DNA of 64,000 bases. Source: Pseudonocardia cypriaca. GTDB taxonomy: Bacteria; Actinomycetota; Actinomycetes; Mycobacteriales; Pseudonocardiaceae. The DNA is taken from the NCBI RefSeq assembly GCF_006717045.1, contig NZ_VFPH01000002.1, positions 1,178,001-1,242,000 on the forward strand. Reading direction: 5' to 3'. The notes below the pieces were generated by a model. It was not told where the DNA came from. It saw only the letters and a program-made list of their open reading frames with translations, and did no database searches. Shown here one piece after another: positions 1 through 8,701 of the stretch. Made by a program: the position numbers and the translations under genes. How positions within the stretch are numbered: position 1 is the first letter of the stretch; every line of letters starts with the position of its first letter.

Positions 1-1
1 A

Positions 2-778
2 ACCGTCGTGGCACCGGGAGCGGACGGGGCGAGCGGGCCGCTGCTCGGGCTGGCCACCCGGCTTCCCGTGACGGAGGCGGCAACCACCATCGACACGTTC
101 CCGGCAGGCGTCGACGTCGCAGCCGAGGGTGTCGCGCTGCCGGTGGGCAACTTCAGCCGGCCGGTGCTGCGGGCCCGGCTGCGCCTCGACGAGACGCGCG
201 AGGTCACGGTGTTCGTCGTGCACCTGAAGTCCAAGCGCCCGATCCTGGCCGACGGCGCCGACGACCACGACCCGCGCGAGGAGGCGCTCGGAAAGGCGAG
301 GTCGCTCATCCGGCGGGCGTCCGAGGCGGCGGCGCTGCGGTTCCTCGTGCTCGACGAGATCGTCGGCAACACGCGGGCCGCGGTGGTGCTCGGGGACCTC
401 AACGACGGCGCCCGCGCCGTCACCACCGACATCGTGATGGGCGACGAGCCGTCCCGGTTCTGGCCGCGGCCCAATCAGAAGCCCGCCTACTGGGACCGGG
501 TGCTGTACTCGGCGCACGAGATCAACTCGCGGCTGGCCGGCCGGGACGTCAGCTACACCCACATCTTCAACGGCCGCTACGAGAACCTCGACCACATCTT
601 GGTCAGCCAGGAGTTCTACGACCGCAACCCGCAGCGGATCGGCGAGGTCGCGAACGTGCGTTACTTCAACGACCACCTCTTCGACAGCCGCCTGAGCGAC
701 GACGACCGCGACCGGATCGCGTCCGACCACGCCCAGCTCGTCGCCGAGCTCCGGCTGCGCCCGGCCCCGACCGGTTGA
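2..778 (+). CDS. Endonuclease/exonuclease/phosphatase-family hydrolase, 5' end outside window
   Basis: C-terminal part of an EEP-fold, metal-dependent phosphoesterase. The frame is open to the left edge, so the true start lies outside and the GTG at 8 is probably internal. Signatures visible (counting from that GTG): an HLKSK strand at residues 72-76, the GDLND loop at 129-133 that carries catalytic Asp/Asn in this fold, a DHIL segment near 197, and a C-terminal SDH at 239-241 supplying the general-base His. The family includes nucleases, sphingomyelinases and inositol phosphatases. The substrate cannot be read from the fragment. Confidence 0.8.
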   Translation, partial: TVVAPGADGASGPLLGLATRLPVTEAATTIDTFPAGVDVAAEGVALPVGNFSRPVLRARLRLDETREVTVFVVHLKSKRPILADGADDHDPREEALGKARSLIRRASEAAALRFLVLDEIVGNTRAAVVLGDLNDGARAVTTDIVMGDEPSRFWPRPNQKPAYWDRVLYSAHEINSRLAGRDVSYTHIFNGRYENLDHILVSQEFYDRNPQRIGEVANVRYFNDHLFDSRLSDDDRDRIASDHAQLVAELRLRPAPTG

Positions 779-909
779 GTCACGGGTGGGGACAGCCTCC
801 ATCCGCACCGGCGGACCTGCGCCATGCGGTCGTAGTGCCAGCCGGATGGCCCGAGGCCCTCGCCACGTGAACCCTTGCGGGTGACGAGCTCACCGGAAGG
901 TGGTCGACG

Positions 910-1116
910 ATGAACACCGCGACACCCGCGGGCAACCGCGACCCCGCCGTGCCCGCGCCGCTCGCCCGGCCGGAACGCTGTGACCGGTGCGGTGCAGGGG
1001 CTCTGGTCAGGGTCACGCTGGCCACCGGGGGCGAGCTCCACTTCTGCGGTCACCACGCCCGCATGCACGCCGCCCGGCTCCTCGAGATCGGCGCAGGCCT
1101 GCGCTCCGCCCTCTGA
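910..1116 (+). CDS. DUF7455-type small zinc-binding protein
   Basis: A 68-residue protein with CDRCG at residues 24-28 and FCGHHARMH at 45-53, a CxxC...CxHH pattern expected to bind one zinc. This matches the actinobacterial DUF7455 family, often found near sigma-factor or DNA-repair genes, whose function is unknown. The start is ATG at 910, preceded by GGAAGG about 9 bases upstream. The N-terminal 20 residues are Pro/Ala-rich and probably disordered. Confidence 0.8.
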   Translation: MNTATPAGNRDPAVPAPLARPERCDRCGAGALVRVTLATGGELHFCGHHARMHAARLLEIGAGLRSAL

Positions 1117-1138
1117 ATCTCGCGACTATGTTCGGCCC

Positions 1139-1888
1139 GTGACGGTGCGGGTGGAGCAACGGGACGCGGTCCGCCTCCTCACCCTCGACCGGCCGGCGAA
1201 GCGCAACGCGTTCGACGCCACCATGTCCGCGGCCCTCGACGCCGCGCTCAACGAGTTCGAGGACGACGACGGCGCCCTGGTCGCCGTCCTCACCGGCGGG
1301 CCGGACTTCTTCTCGGCGGGTACGGACATCAGGGCGTGGGCCGGCGAGCCGACCGAGCGGGGCGGGCCGTACGGGATCGCGGGGCGCCGGATGCGCAAGC
1401 CCGTCATCGCCGCGGTCGAGGGCGTCGCCGCGGGCGGCGGGTTCGAGGTCGCGCTCTCCGCCACCATGATCGTGGCGTCGCGCTCGGCGACGTTCTCCTT
1501 CCCCGAGGTCGGGCTCGGCCTGATAGCCGAGTGCGGCGGCCTGTTCCGCGGGCCGCGCGCCCTGCCCCTCAACGTAGCGCGGGAGCTGCTCCTCACCGGC
1601 GACCCGCTGCCCGCCACACGCGCGTACGAGCTGGGCCTGGTCAACCGGCTGACGGAGTCCGGCGGCGCCGTGGCCGAAGCCCTCGTCATGGCGGAGCGGA
1701 TCGCGTCCCGTGCGCCGATCGCCGTGCGGGAGACGCTGCGCGCGATCGAGGCGGCCTACGACACCGGCGACGAGCAGGGCTGGGCCGAGACCGGCGTCGC
1801 CCGCGACCGCGCCCGCGCCTCCGCCGACTCCGTCGAGGGCGTGGCCGCGTTCCTGGAGAAGCGCGCCGCCCGCTGGACGGGAACCTGA
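1139..1888 (+). CDS. Enoyl-CoA hydratase/isomerase (crotonase) family protein
   Basis: A 249-residue crotonase-fold protein acting on acyl-CoA thioesters, probably cytosolic. The oxyanion-hole elements are visible: SAGTDI near residue 60 and GVAAGGGFE near 98. The segment FPEVGLGLIAECGG keeps the first acidic position but has AECGG where canonical hydratases have PGAGG, so the exact reaction (hydratase, isomerase or other) is open. The frame runs open upstream to 980 but crotonase homology begins at GTG 1139 (MTVRVEQRD), which I take as the start. Its 3' end converges with the SMI1/KNR4 gene, 18 bp apart. Confidence 0.85.
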   Translation: MTVRVEQRDAVRLLTLDRPAKRNAFDATMSAALDAALNEFEDDDGALVAVLTGGPDFFSAGTDIRAWAGEPTERGGPYGIAGRRMRKPVIAAVEGVAAGGGFEVALSATMIVASRSATFSFPEVGLGLIAECGGLFRGPRALPLNVARELLLTGDPLPATRAYELGLVNRLTESGGAVAEALVMAERIASRAPIAVRETLRAIEAAYDTGDEQGWAETGVARDRARASADSVEGVAAFLEKRAARWTGT

Positions 1889-1906
1889 CGGCGAGCGCTG
1901 CAACGG

Positions 1907-2620
1907 TCAGGCGACGGCGGCTCGGAGGTAGAAGTCCTGGACCCGCTCGGCCAGTTCGCGGGGGAGCCCGTCGTCCTCGCACCGGGACTCCAGGTACCCG
2001 AGGAGCTCGACCCCCGTGGAGGCCTTGACGTCGAGCTCGCCGTCCCGGATCGGGTTCGAGTCGATCCGCAGGCGGGCGAAGGCGCTGTGCAGATCCGGCG
2101 CCAGCGCGGTGGCCGTGTTCGTTCCGGGAAGACCGGTCCAGGCCGGGGCGCCGCTCATCCAGGCGACCACGGAGCCGTAGCGGGGCGAATCGGGGTCGGC
2201 CACGACGTAGACCCGCTCGAGGTACTCGAACCCGCCGATCGGCAGCGCGTCGAGCTGGCCGGCGAGCCCGCGGGCCGCCGCTTCCTCGTGGACCAGCTCG
2301 ACCTGGAAGTCGATCCACTCGTGGAGGTCGCGGTATCCGGGGCTGCCGTCGTAGAAGAGCTCGGTCCAGCTGAACGCCGCCGGACGTCCCTCTACGGTGA
2401 CCGTCAAGTCGTAGTCGAGCTGCCCGCCTGCGGTGACGCTCCACAGCTCGCGCACCGCCTCCGGGATGGGGCCGGGGCACACCGACTCGACGTAGGCGAG
2501 GGACTTCGCGCTGATCGGCGGCTGCGCCTCGTAGATCACCCGGTCGGCGAAGAACGCCAATCCGTGGCTGCGGAGCACCGTCAGCTCGTCACCGGTGAAC
2601 GGCAGGGGTTCGGGAGCCAC
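1907..2620 (-). CDS. SMI1/KNR4 (SUKH) family protein
   Basis: A 237-residue acidic cytosolic protein. Segments such as PGPIPEAVRELW (about residues 49-60) and GGQLDYDL near 66-73 match the SMI1/KNR4 fold, in which the prolines precede a helix and a Gly-rich turn leads into a beta strand. Proteins of this fold often act as immunity proteins for polymorphic toxins or as scaffolds. No toxin gene is visible nearby, so an immunity role is only possible. The first ATG is used; the gene lies downstream of rnpB on the same strand. Confidence 0.7.
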   Translation of the reverse strand: MAPEPLPFTGDELTVLRSHGLAFFADRVIYEAQPPISAKSLAYVESVCPGPIPEAVRELWSVTAGGQLDYDLTVTVEGRPAAFSWTELFYDGSPGYRDLHEWIDFQVELVHEEAAARGLAGQLDALPIGGFEYLERVYVVADPDSPRYGSVVAWMSGAPAWTGLPGTNTATALAPDLHSAFARLRIDSNPIRDGELDVKASTGVELLGYLESRCEDDGLPRELAERVQDFYLRAAVA

Positions 2621-2658
2621 GGGCTGACCCTAACCAGGCGCTCAGCTCACAGGCGTGG

Positions 2659-3066
2659 GGCGGACGAGCTGGCCTGTAAGCCGGATCCTGTTCCCGGGCG
2701 CCTCGCGGCGCTCCGTTCGGCGACCATCCATCTAGACCCGCCGTCACCGGCGGGCTCGAGCGGTCTACCCGCAGGCTCGGACGGGCCGCCCTCGAACGCC
2801 TGCGCAGCTCCCGCGCGCGGGAGCCTTTTGACCTTGCTCCGGGTGGGGTTTACCGAGCCACCCCGGTCACCCGGGGTGCTGGTGGTCTCTTACACCACCG
2901 TTTCACCCTTACCCCGCGCGGTTGCGCGAGGCGGTCTGTTCTCTGTGGCACTTTCCCGCGGGTCGCCCCGGGTTGCCGTTGACAACCACCCTGCCCTGCG
3001 GAGTCCGGACTTTCCTCGGCGACGGTTGCCCGTCGACGCGGTCGCCCGGCCAGCTCGTCCGCCTGC
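2659..3066 (-). ncRNA. rnpB: RNase P RNA, bacterial class A
   Basis: Read on the minus strand, this gives the universal P4 segment GAGGAAAGTCCGGACTCC, then AGGGTGAAACGGTGG and a GAGACCACC stretch, then GATGGATGGTCGCC and a 3' end with CCGGCTTACAGGCC. A 16-bp helix P1 pairs 3048-3063 with 2659-2674 perfectly and fixes the ends. The RNA is the catalytic subunit that removes 5' leaders from pre-tRNAs. A TAAACT -10-like hexamer sits about 6 bases before the 5' end, so the promoter overlaps the 3' end of the upstream AMIN-like gene. All ORFs drawn through this region are spurious. Confidence 0.97.
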
Positions 3067-3085
3067 GCAGTTTACTCGGGGCGGT

Positions 3086-3649
3086 TCAGGACCAGCGGTG
3101 CGCCACGTCGACGACGACGCGGGATCCTTCGACGACGGACACCCGGAACGGGAGGCGGGCGCGCACGCCGACGCCGAAGGTCGTGGCGCCCTCGAAGCTG
3201 CTGCCGTAGACGACGGAGCGCAGCGTCCGGTAGCCGCTCAGGTCGGCGACCTCCTGCCCGGCGGCGGGCACGGGAACGACCGTCGGGTTGCCGGCGTCGT
3301 CGTATGCCGGGTGGTTGACGTTCACGAGCAGCCGTGCCCCGCCGGGCACCGTGAGCACGGCGCCGGACCCGTCCTGGAACACCTGGTCCACGTACTCCAC
3401 GCGGTATCCGGCTGCGGGGCCGGCCAGGTCGAACACGACGCGGTCGAAGCAGTCGTGGCGGCCGGTCCGCACGGCGGTCAGCGGGGCGGCACCCAGCGGC
3501 TCGACCCACTCGGACGTGCTCCCCCACGGCGTGGCGCAGGACGTCGTCGCGGCGGGGACCGCCCTCGGAGCCGTGGCTGCCACGACGGGCAGCGCCACCG
3601 CGGTGAGGGCGAGCACCACGGTCAACAGGCGGCGGAGGGTGCGGGACAT
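3086..3649 (-). CDS. Secreted AMIN-like domain protein
   Basis: A 187-residue exported protein. It has a basic N-terminus, a hydrophobic core at residues 9-25 and an Ala-rich cleavage region near 30. The mature part has FDRVVFDLAGPAAGYRVEYV and VTVVEGSRVVVDVAH-like strands typical of the actinobacterial AMIN-like domain, thought to bind envelope polysaccharide or peptidoglycan. There is one Cys pair (near residues 38 and 67). ATG 3649 has an excellent GGAGG five bases upstream. Its stop is only about 20 bp from rnpB on the same strand. Confidence 0.75.
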   Translation of the reverse strand: MSRTLRRLLTVVLALTAVALPVVAATAPRAVPAATTSCATPWGSTSEWVEPLGAAPLTAVRTGRHDCFDRVVFDLAGPAAGYRVEYVDQVFQDGSGAVLTVPGGARLLVNVNHPAYDDAGNPTVVPVPAAGQEVADLSGYRTLRSVVYGSSFEGATTFGVGVRARLPFRVSVVEGSRVVVDVAHRWS

Positions 3650-3694
3650 GGCGACCTCCTCGGTCGTGTGACCTGAGGACGTTCACCCGTGCTC

Positions 3695-3838
3695 TCAGGT
3701 TGCCTCGCGCTCGTCGACCGGCCGTCGCTCCGCTCCGCACCGCCAGCAGCGCTCGTCCCCTTCGCTGGGCATGGCCCCGCATTCCGGGCACAGCTTGCCG
3801 AGCCAGCAGACCACGTCGCCGCTGTCGTCGTCGGGCAT
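3695..3838 (-). CDS. Small zinc-ribbon protein
   Basis: A 47-residue polypeptide starting MPDDDSGDVVCWLG with CPECG and CWRCG knuckles, a rubredoxin/zinc-ribbon-like arrangement (two CxxC pairs). ATG 3838 is preceded by a weak GGAT. A longer frame starts at GTG 3877 but lacks a better ribosome site. Function unknown. It is transcribed toward the AMIN-like gene. Confidence 0.5.
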   Translation of the reverse strand: MPDDDSGDVVCWLGKLCPECGAMPSEGDERCWRCGAERRPVDEREAT

Positions 3839-3934
3839 GAGCCCATCCTGCGCCCGCACCGGTGTCGTGCGCACCACGCGTGACGCGGACCGCGCATCCC
3901 GAGATCCGCCGCAGGCCGCAACTACCGTTGGCCC

Positions 3935-4696
3935 GTGGTCGACACGTCCCCGAGCTCGCTGGCGTTCCTCCTCGTCGCCGGTCTGGTGGCCGGGGCGGTG
4001 AACGCCGCTGCCGGTGGCGGTTCCCTGCTGGTGTTCCCCTCGCTGCTCGCGGTGGGCCTACCGCCGCTCGCCGCCAACGTCACGAACTCGATCGCGCAGT
4101 GGCCGGGTTACCTCGGCATCGTCGCGGGTGCCCGCCGCGATCTGCGGGGCCAGGGCAGGCGCATCATGTTCACGTCCGTGGTGTCGGCCGCCGGCTCGGC
4201 CGTCGGCTGCGCGCTCCTGCTGGTGCTGCCCAGCGCCGTGTTCGACGCGGTCGTGCCGGCCCTGGTACTGCTCGCGAGCGCGGTGTTCGCGCTGCAGCCG
4301 CTGATCCGGCGCTGGACCGCGCCCACCCCGGGCGCACCGGACCGGCTCGCCACCCTGCTGCCCACCGTGTTCCTCGCCGCCGTCTACGGCGGCTACTTCG
4401 GCGGGGCGCTCGGCGTCATCCTCATCGCGACGCTGTCGCTGTTCGCCCACGACTCCCTCGTGCGGCTCAACGCGCTGAAAGGACTGCTGTCACTGGTGGT
4501 GGCCACGGTGACCGTCGTCTACTTCGCGATCGGCGCCCCGGTCCACTGGCTCGCGGTCGGAGTGCTCGCCCCCACCACGCTCGTCGGGGGCTACGTCGGC
4601 GCACGTGTCGCCCGGCGCTCGCCGGAACGGGTGCTGCGCGCCGCGGTGGTGCTGCTCGGGTTGACCGTCGGGGTCTACCTGCTCCTCAACCCTTGA
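3935..4696 (+). CDS. TauE/SafE (TSUP) family membrane transporter
   Basis: A 253-residue integral membrane protein with about eight hydrophobic segments. The N-terminal GAVNAAAGGGSLLVFPSLLA is the TSUP signature, and a second half-repeat contains FLAAVYGGYFGGALGVILIA, as expected for the duplicated TSUP fold. The family exports sulfite, sulfoacetate or other organic anions. The substrate here is unknown. GTG 3935 starts the conserved N-terminus. Confidence 0.85.
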   Translation: MVDTSPSSLAFLLVAGLVAGAVNAAAGGGSLLVFPSLLAVGLPPLAANVTNSIAQWPGYLGIVAGARRDLRGQGRRIMFTSVVSAAGSAVGCALLLVLPSAVFDAVVPALVLLASAVFALQPLIRRWTAPTPGAPDRLATLLPTVFLAAVYGGYFGGALGVILIATLSLFAHDSLVRLNALKGLLSLVVATVTVVYFAIGAPVHWLAVGVLAPTTLVGGYVGARVARRSPERVLRAAVVLLGLTVGVYLLLNP

Positions 4697-4729
4697 CGCA
4701 CCCACGGACGCAGCACGACGCTCCGGCCC

Positions 4730-5101
4730 GTGAAATACGTCGTCCTGATCTACAGCAACGCCGGTTCCCGCAAGCTGTGGGAGCAGTTCTCCGAGGCCGA
4801 GCGCGGTGCGGGCCTCGCGTACTACGCGGGGATCGACGCCGAGCTGGAGGCCTCGGGCGAGCTCGTGGCCAGCCAGGCGCTCGCCGACCACACCACGGCG
4901 AAGCGGGTGCGCGTCGACGAGGGGCGGACGTTCACGACGGACGGGCCGTTCGCCGAGGCGAAGGAGCACCTCGCCGGGATCTACCTGCTCGACGTCGCGA
5001 GCGAGGAGCGGGCGGTCGAGATCGCGGCGAAGCTCCCGGAGGCGTCGCTCGGCCTGGTCGAGGTGCGCCCGGCCCGGAGCCTGGACGTCGCGGAGTGGTG
5101 A
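4730..5101 (+). CDS. YciI-like DGPF-domain protein
   Basis: A 123-residue protein of the YciI/DGPF family (MKYVVLIYSN start, TTDGPFAEAKEHLAGIYLLDV core with the name-giving DGPF at about residues 69-72). The family forms alpha/beta dimers of uncertain, possibly enzymatic, function. Its stop overlaps the next gene's GTG by four bases, so the two are translationally coupled. DGPF genes beside ECF42 sigma factors are a recurrent actinobacterial arrangement. Confidence 0.88.
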   Translation: MKYVVLIYSNAGSRKLWEQFSEAERGAGLAYYAGIDAELEASGELVASQALADHTTAKRVRVDEGRTFTTDGPFAEAKEHLAGIYLLDVASEERAVEIAAKLPEASLGLVEVRPARSLDVAEW

Positions 5102-6315
5102 CACCCACCGACGTCGGGCAGCTGGTGCGGGAGCTCGCGCCCCAGGTGCTCGTCGCGGTCGTCCGGCGGCACGGCGGGTTCGACGCCTCCGAGGACGCAG
5201 TGCAGGAGGCCCTGCTCGCCGCCGCGATGCAGTGGCCCGCCGAGGGGGTGCCGGACAACCCGAAGGGCTGGCTGATCACCACCGCGTCCCGGCGGCGCAT
5301 CGAGATGTGGCGCTCGGAGTCGGCGCGCCGGCGGCGCGAGGAGAACGTCTTCGCGCTGACGCCTGCCCCCTCCGACCCGGCGCCCGCCGTCGACGACTCC
5401 CTCACCCTCCTCCTGCTGTGCTGCCATCCCGCGCTCACGCCGCCGTCGCAGGTGGCGCTCACGCTGCGCGCCGTCGGCGGGCTCACCACCGGTGAGATCG
5501 CCCGCGCGTTCCTGGTGCCGGAGTCGACCGTCGCGCAGCGGATCAGCCGGGCGAAGCAGCGGATCAAGGCCGCCGGCGCGGAGTTCCGGATGCCGCCGCC
5601 CGCCGAGCAGCCCGAGCGGATCGCCGCGGTGCTGCACGTCCTCTACCTGATCTTCAACGAGGGCTACACGGCCAGCTCCGGCGCGGAGCTGAACCGGGTC
5701 GACCTCACGGCGGAGGCGATCCGGCTCACGCGCCGGCTGCGCGCCATGCTGCCCGCGGACGGCGAGGTCGCGGGCCTCCTGGCTCTCATGCTGCTCACCG
5801 ACGCCCGCCGCGCCGCACGCACCGCCCCCGACGGCAGCCTCGTGCCGCTGCCCGAGCAGGACCGTCGCGAGTGGGACGCCGCCGCGATCGCCGAGGGCAC
5901 CGCGCTGATCAGCGAGACACTGGCCTCCGCTCCGATCGGCCCGTACCAGCTGCAGGCCGCGATCGCCGCCGTGCACGACGAGGCCGCTCGTGCCGAGGAC
6001 ACCGACTGGCCCCAGATCCTCGCGCTCTACAACCACCTGCAGGTCCTCGCCCCCGGGCCGATGGTCACTCTGAACCGGGTCGTCGCCGTGTCCGAGGTGC
6101 GCGGGCCACTGGCGGCGCTCGAGCAGCTGACGGCGGCGGCAGCCGATCCGGCGCTGGCCGGGCACCACCGACTGCACGCCGTGCGCGCCCACCTGCTCGA
6201 AGCCGCAGGTGACCGCGACGCCGCAGCCGTCGAGTTCCGGCTGGCCGCCCGCGGCACGCTCAGTGCGCCGGAGCAGCGCTACCTCGAGGCACAGGCCGCC
6301 CGGCTCGCCCACTGA
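5098..6315 (+). CDS. ECF42-type RNA polymerase sigma factor with C-terminal extension
   Basis: A 405-residue sigma factor. Region 2 lies at about residues 15-75 (SEDAVQEALLAAAMQWP, then NPKGWLITTASRRRIEMWR) and region 4 HTH near 125-155 (TTGEIARAFLVPESTVAQRIS). The long C-terminal domain (LIFNEGYTAS, later VAVSEVRGPLAAL) is the DUF6596/TPR-like extension of the ECF42 group. No anti-sigma gene is adjacent; in this group the C-terminal extension is thought to regulate activity, with the DGPF gene a usual target. GTG 5098 overlaps the DGPF stop. The 3' end overlaps the convergent DUF4267 gene by about 56 bp. Confidence 0.9.
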   Translation: MTPTDVGQLVRELAPQVLVAVVRRHGGFDASEDAVQEALLAAAMQWPAEGVPDNPKGWLITTASRRRIEMWRSESARRRREENVFALTPAPSDPAPAVDDSLTLLLLCCHPALTPPSQVALTLRAVGGLTTGEIARAFLVPESTVAQRISRAKQRIKAAGAEFRMPPPAEQPERIAAVLHVLYLIFNEGYTASSGAELNRVDLTAEAIRLTRRLRAMLPADGEVAGLLALMLLTDARRAARTAPDGSLVPLPEQDRREWDAAAIAEGTALISETLASAPIGPYQLQAAIAAVHDEAARAEDTDWPQILALYNHLQVLAPGPMVTLNRVVAVSEVRGPLAALEQLTAAAADPALAGHHRLHAVRAHLLEAAGDRDAAAVEFRLAARGTLSAPEQRYLEAQAARLAH

Positions 6316-6676
6316 CCAGGACGGCCGCGGTCGCGATCGCCACGACCGCGGTGGCGCCGTGGATCCCGTACGCCGCGTACGCCGGGCCACCGTTGGCCAG
6401 CACGATCAGGGCGTCACCGATCGGGATGGAGCTCGCCGCCAGCGTCACCCAGCCGAGGACGTGGGGCCTGCGCAGCGCGAGCAGCGTGAGCAGGATCAGC
6501 CCGCTGCCGATGTCCCGCACCCCCTTCACGGCCAGGAACGGATCGTCCGCGGCAGGCGCCGGCACCCCGAACGCGACCGCGGCCGCGGCCGGGTCCAGCA
6601 GGAACCTGAGCCCGATGAAGATGATCCCGACGCCGATGAGCCCGGCGACGACCAGGGCGATCCGGTGCAACCACAT
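6260..6676 (-). CDS. DUF4267 small membrane protein
   Basis: A 138-residue protein with about four transmembrane helices (first at residues 4-22), a DDPFLAVKGVRDIGSGLILL loop-helix and GDALIVLANGG near the middle, matching the DUF4267 family of unknown function. ATG 6676 is chosen because AGGAGGAG lies six bases upstream; the frame extends further 5' but would run through the operator palindromes. It is divergent from a TetR gene, its likely regulator. Confidence 0.8.
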   Translation of the reverse strand: MWLHRIALVVAGLIGVGIIFIGLRFLLDPAAAAVAFGVPAPAADDPFLAVKGVRDIGSGLILLTLLALRRPHVLGWVTLAASSIPIGDALIVLANGGPAYAAYGIHGATAVVAIATAAVLVSGRAGRPVPRGSAAPAH

Positions 6677-6684
6677 GTCTCCTC

Positions 6685-6747
6685 CTAGCACTGCTAGCTT
6701 CTCTGTCGAAGCTAGACTAGCGACGATTGAATTGCTAGCGGTGCTAG
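6685..6747. promoter_or_regulatory. Divergent promoter region with three CTAG-based palindromes
   Basis: Three short palindromes occupy the gap between the DUF4267 and TetR genes: CTAGCACTGCTAG (6685-6697), GCTAGACTAGC (6711-6721) and CTAGCGGTGCTAG (6735-6747). The first and third share arms CTAGC(A/G) and TGCTAG around one central base. A TAGAAT -10-like hexamer (6745-6750) lies 8 bases before the TetR GTG, so that message may be leaderless. Binding by the adjacent TetR is inferred. Confidence 0.6.
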
Positions 6748-6758
6748 AATCCGGAGCT

Positions 6759-7328
6759 GTGAGTGCCGCCACCCGCCGGGAACGCCAGCGCGCCGAACGC
6801 CATCAGCTGATCATCGACACGGCCCGCGAGATCGCGGAGGCCGAAGGCTGGGACGCCGTCACCACCCGCAGGCTGGCCGAGCGGATCGAGTACAGCCAGC
6901 CCGTGCTCTACAGCCATTTCTCCGGCAAGGATGCGATCGTCGGTGCCGTCGCGCTGCAGGGGTTCACCGAGCTGGCGCAGCGGATCCGGGAGCGCGTCGC
7001 CACGGCGTCGGACACCCGGTCGGCCGCAGCCGCGGTCGCCCGCACGTACCTGCAGTTCGCCACCGACCGTCCCGCGCTCTACGAGGCGATGTTCCAGCTC
7101 GCCACGGACTACCCGTTCGCCGATCCGGCGTCCCCGGCGCCACTGCACGAGGCGTTCGCCGCGCTCCGCGACGGCCTCGAGGCGGCGACCGGACCGGACG
7201 ACCTCGACCTGCGCACCGAGGTGTTCTGGAGCGCGTTGCACGGCCTCGTGTCCCTCACGAGCAGCGGCCGGCTCCCCCCGGAGGCACAGGACGAGCGGCT
7301 GCGCCTGCTCGTCTCCCATCTCGGGTGA
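6759..7328 (+). CDS. TetR/AcrR family transcriptional regulator
   Basis: A 189-residue regulator. The N-terminal helix-turn-helix covers about residues 10-55 (IIDTAREIAEAEGWDAVTTRRLAERI, then QPVLYSHFSGKDAIVGAV), with a ligand-binding domain of the WHG/TetR_C type behind it (YLQFATDRPALYEAMF). GTG 6759 begins the canonical TetR N-terminus; upstream in-frame codons would read through the operator. It probably represses itself and DUF4267 through the CTAG palindromes. Confidence 0.88.
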   Translation: MSAATRRERQRAERHQLIIDTAREIAEAEGWDAVTTRRLAERIEYSQPVLYSHFSGKDAIVGAVALQGFTELAQRIRERVATASDTRSAAAAVARTYLQFATDRPALYEAMFQLATDYPFADPASPAPLHEAFAALRDGLEAATGPDDLDLRTEVFWSALHGLVSLTSSGRLPPEAQDERLRLLVSHLG

Positions 7329-7384
7329 ACCGGGGCGGAATCGGGCACAATCAGTTGCCACCGGCCGGCGACAAGGAAGTCACC

Positions 7385-8701
7385 ATGACCGCTCCCACCC
7401 CTGCCCTCCGGACCTCGCGCAAGGTGGCATTGGCGAGTCTCGTCGGCACGACGATCGAGTGGTACGACTTCTTCATCTTCGGCACCGCCGCCGCCCTGGT
7501 GTTCGACCAGGTCTTCTTCCCGGAGTTCGACCCGCTCACCGGCACGCTGGCGGCGTTCGGCTCGTTCGCGGTGGGTTTCATCGCCCGCCCCGTCGGCGGC
7601 GCGGTCTTCGCGCACTTCGGTGACCGCATCGGCCGCAAGCCGATGCTCGTGTACTCGCTCCTGCTCATGGGTGCGGCGACGCTGCTGATGGGTCTGCTCC
7701 CTGGCTACGCCACGATCGGCGTGGCAGCCCCGGTTCTGCTCGTGCTGCTGCGCTTCGCGCAGGGCTTCGGGGTGGGCGGTGAGTGGGGCGGCGCCGCGTT
7801 GATGTCGGTCGAGCACGCACCGTCGCACCGGCGCGGCTTCTACGGCAGCTGGCCCCAGGTCGGAGTCCCGCTCGGGCTGCTGCTCGGTACCGGCGCGTTC
7901 GCCGTGCTCTCGGCCAGCCTGACCGACGAGCAGTTCCTCGCGTGGGGGTGGCGGATCCCGTTCCTCGCGAGCGTCCTGCTCATCGCCGTGGGCATGTGGA
8001 TCCGGCTGACGGTCAGCGAGAGCCCGGTCTTCCAGGAGACGTTGGACGCGAAGGCCGCCGCCCGCATGCCGGTGCTCGACGCGATCCGCACCTACCCGAA
8101 GGAGATCGCGCTCGCCGCCGGGTCGTTCGTGGCCACGCACTCGACGTTCTACGTCGGCTCGGTCTGGCTCGTCTCCTACGCGACCACGCAGCTGACCTAC
8201 GAGCGGACCGCCGTGCTCAACGCGAACGCCGCGTTGAGCGCTTCGGACATCCCGATGATCATCGCGTTCGGCCTGCTGTCGGACCACATCGGCCGTCGGC
8301 GGCTGTTCCTCGCCGGTATGGCCGTGCTCGCCGCGTTCGCGGTGCCGTACGTGCTGCTCGTGGGCAGCGAGAACATCTGGCTGTTCCTGCTCGGCGGCCT
8401 GGTCGTGCAGGCCTGCCGCAGCGCGGTGTACGGGCCGCAGTCGGCGTACTTCGCGGAGATGTTCAGCACCCGGATGCGCTACAGCGGCAGTTCGCTCGCC
8501 TACCAGCTCGCGGCGATCTTCGGCGGGTTCGCACCGCTGATCTGCACCGCGCTCGTCGCCGCAACCGGGAGCCTGTACGCCGTGGCGGGATACGTGGCCG
8601 TGCTCGCGCTGATCTCGCTGACCTGCTCGGCGCTGATGACCGAGACCGTGCGCACGGGCCTGCGCACGGACGACCCGGTGCGGGGCGCTCAGGCCGGATG
8701 A
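7385..8701 (+). CDS. MFS transporter, metabolite:H+ symporter (MHS) family
   Basis: A 438-residue, 12-helix permease. The motif TTIEWYDFFIFGTAAALVF near the N-terminus and GDRIGRKPMLVYS in the loop 2-3 motif are typical of the ShiA/ProP/KgtP MHS branch, which imports carboxylates, shikimate or betaines with protons. ATG 7385 has AAGGAA upstream; the earlier in-frame GTG at 7325 lacks a site. The 3' end overlaps the convergent phosphatase gene by 13 bp. The TetR gene lies 56 bp upstream and may co-regulate it. Substrate unknown. Confidence 0.88.
   Translation: MTAPTPALRTSRKVALASLVGTTIEWYDFFIFGTAAALVFDQVFFPEFDPLTGTLAAFGSFAVGFIARPVGGAVFAHFGDRIGRKPMLVYSLLLMGAATLLMGLLPGYATIGVAAPVLLVLLRFAQGFGVGGEWGGAALMSVEHAPSHRRGFYGSWPQVGVPLGLLLGTGAFAVLSASLTDEQFLAWGWRIPFLASVLLIAVGMWIRLTVSESPVFQETLDAKAAARMPVLDAIRTYPKEIALAAGSFVATHSTFYVGSVWLVSYATTQLTYERTAVLNANAALSASDIPMIIAFGLLSDHIGRRRLFLAGMAVLAAFAVPYVLLVGSENIWLFLLGGLVVQACRSAVYGPQSAYFAEMFSTRMRYSGSSLAYQLAAIFGGFAPLICTALVAATGSLYAVAGYVAVLALISLTCSALMTETVRTGLRTDDPVRGAQAG

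Noticed and set aside
2087..3676. 529-codon plus-strand frame through rnpB
   Set aside because: It runs antisense through RNase P RNA and the AMIN-like gene; sequence content is explained by those features.
3862..5097. Upstream extension of the ECF42 frame
   Set aside because: Overlaps TauE and DGPF genes; sigma homology begins at GTG 5098.
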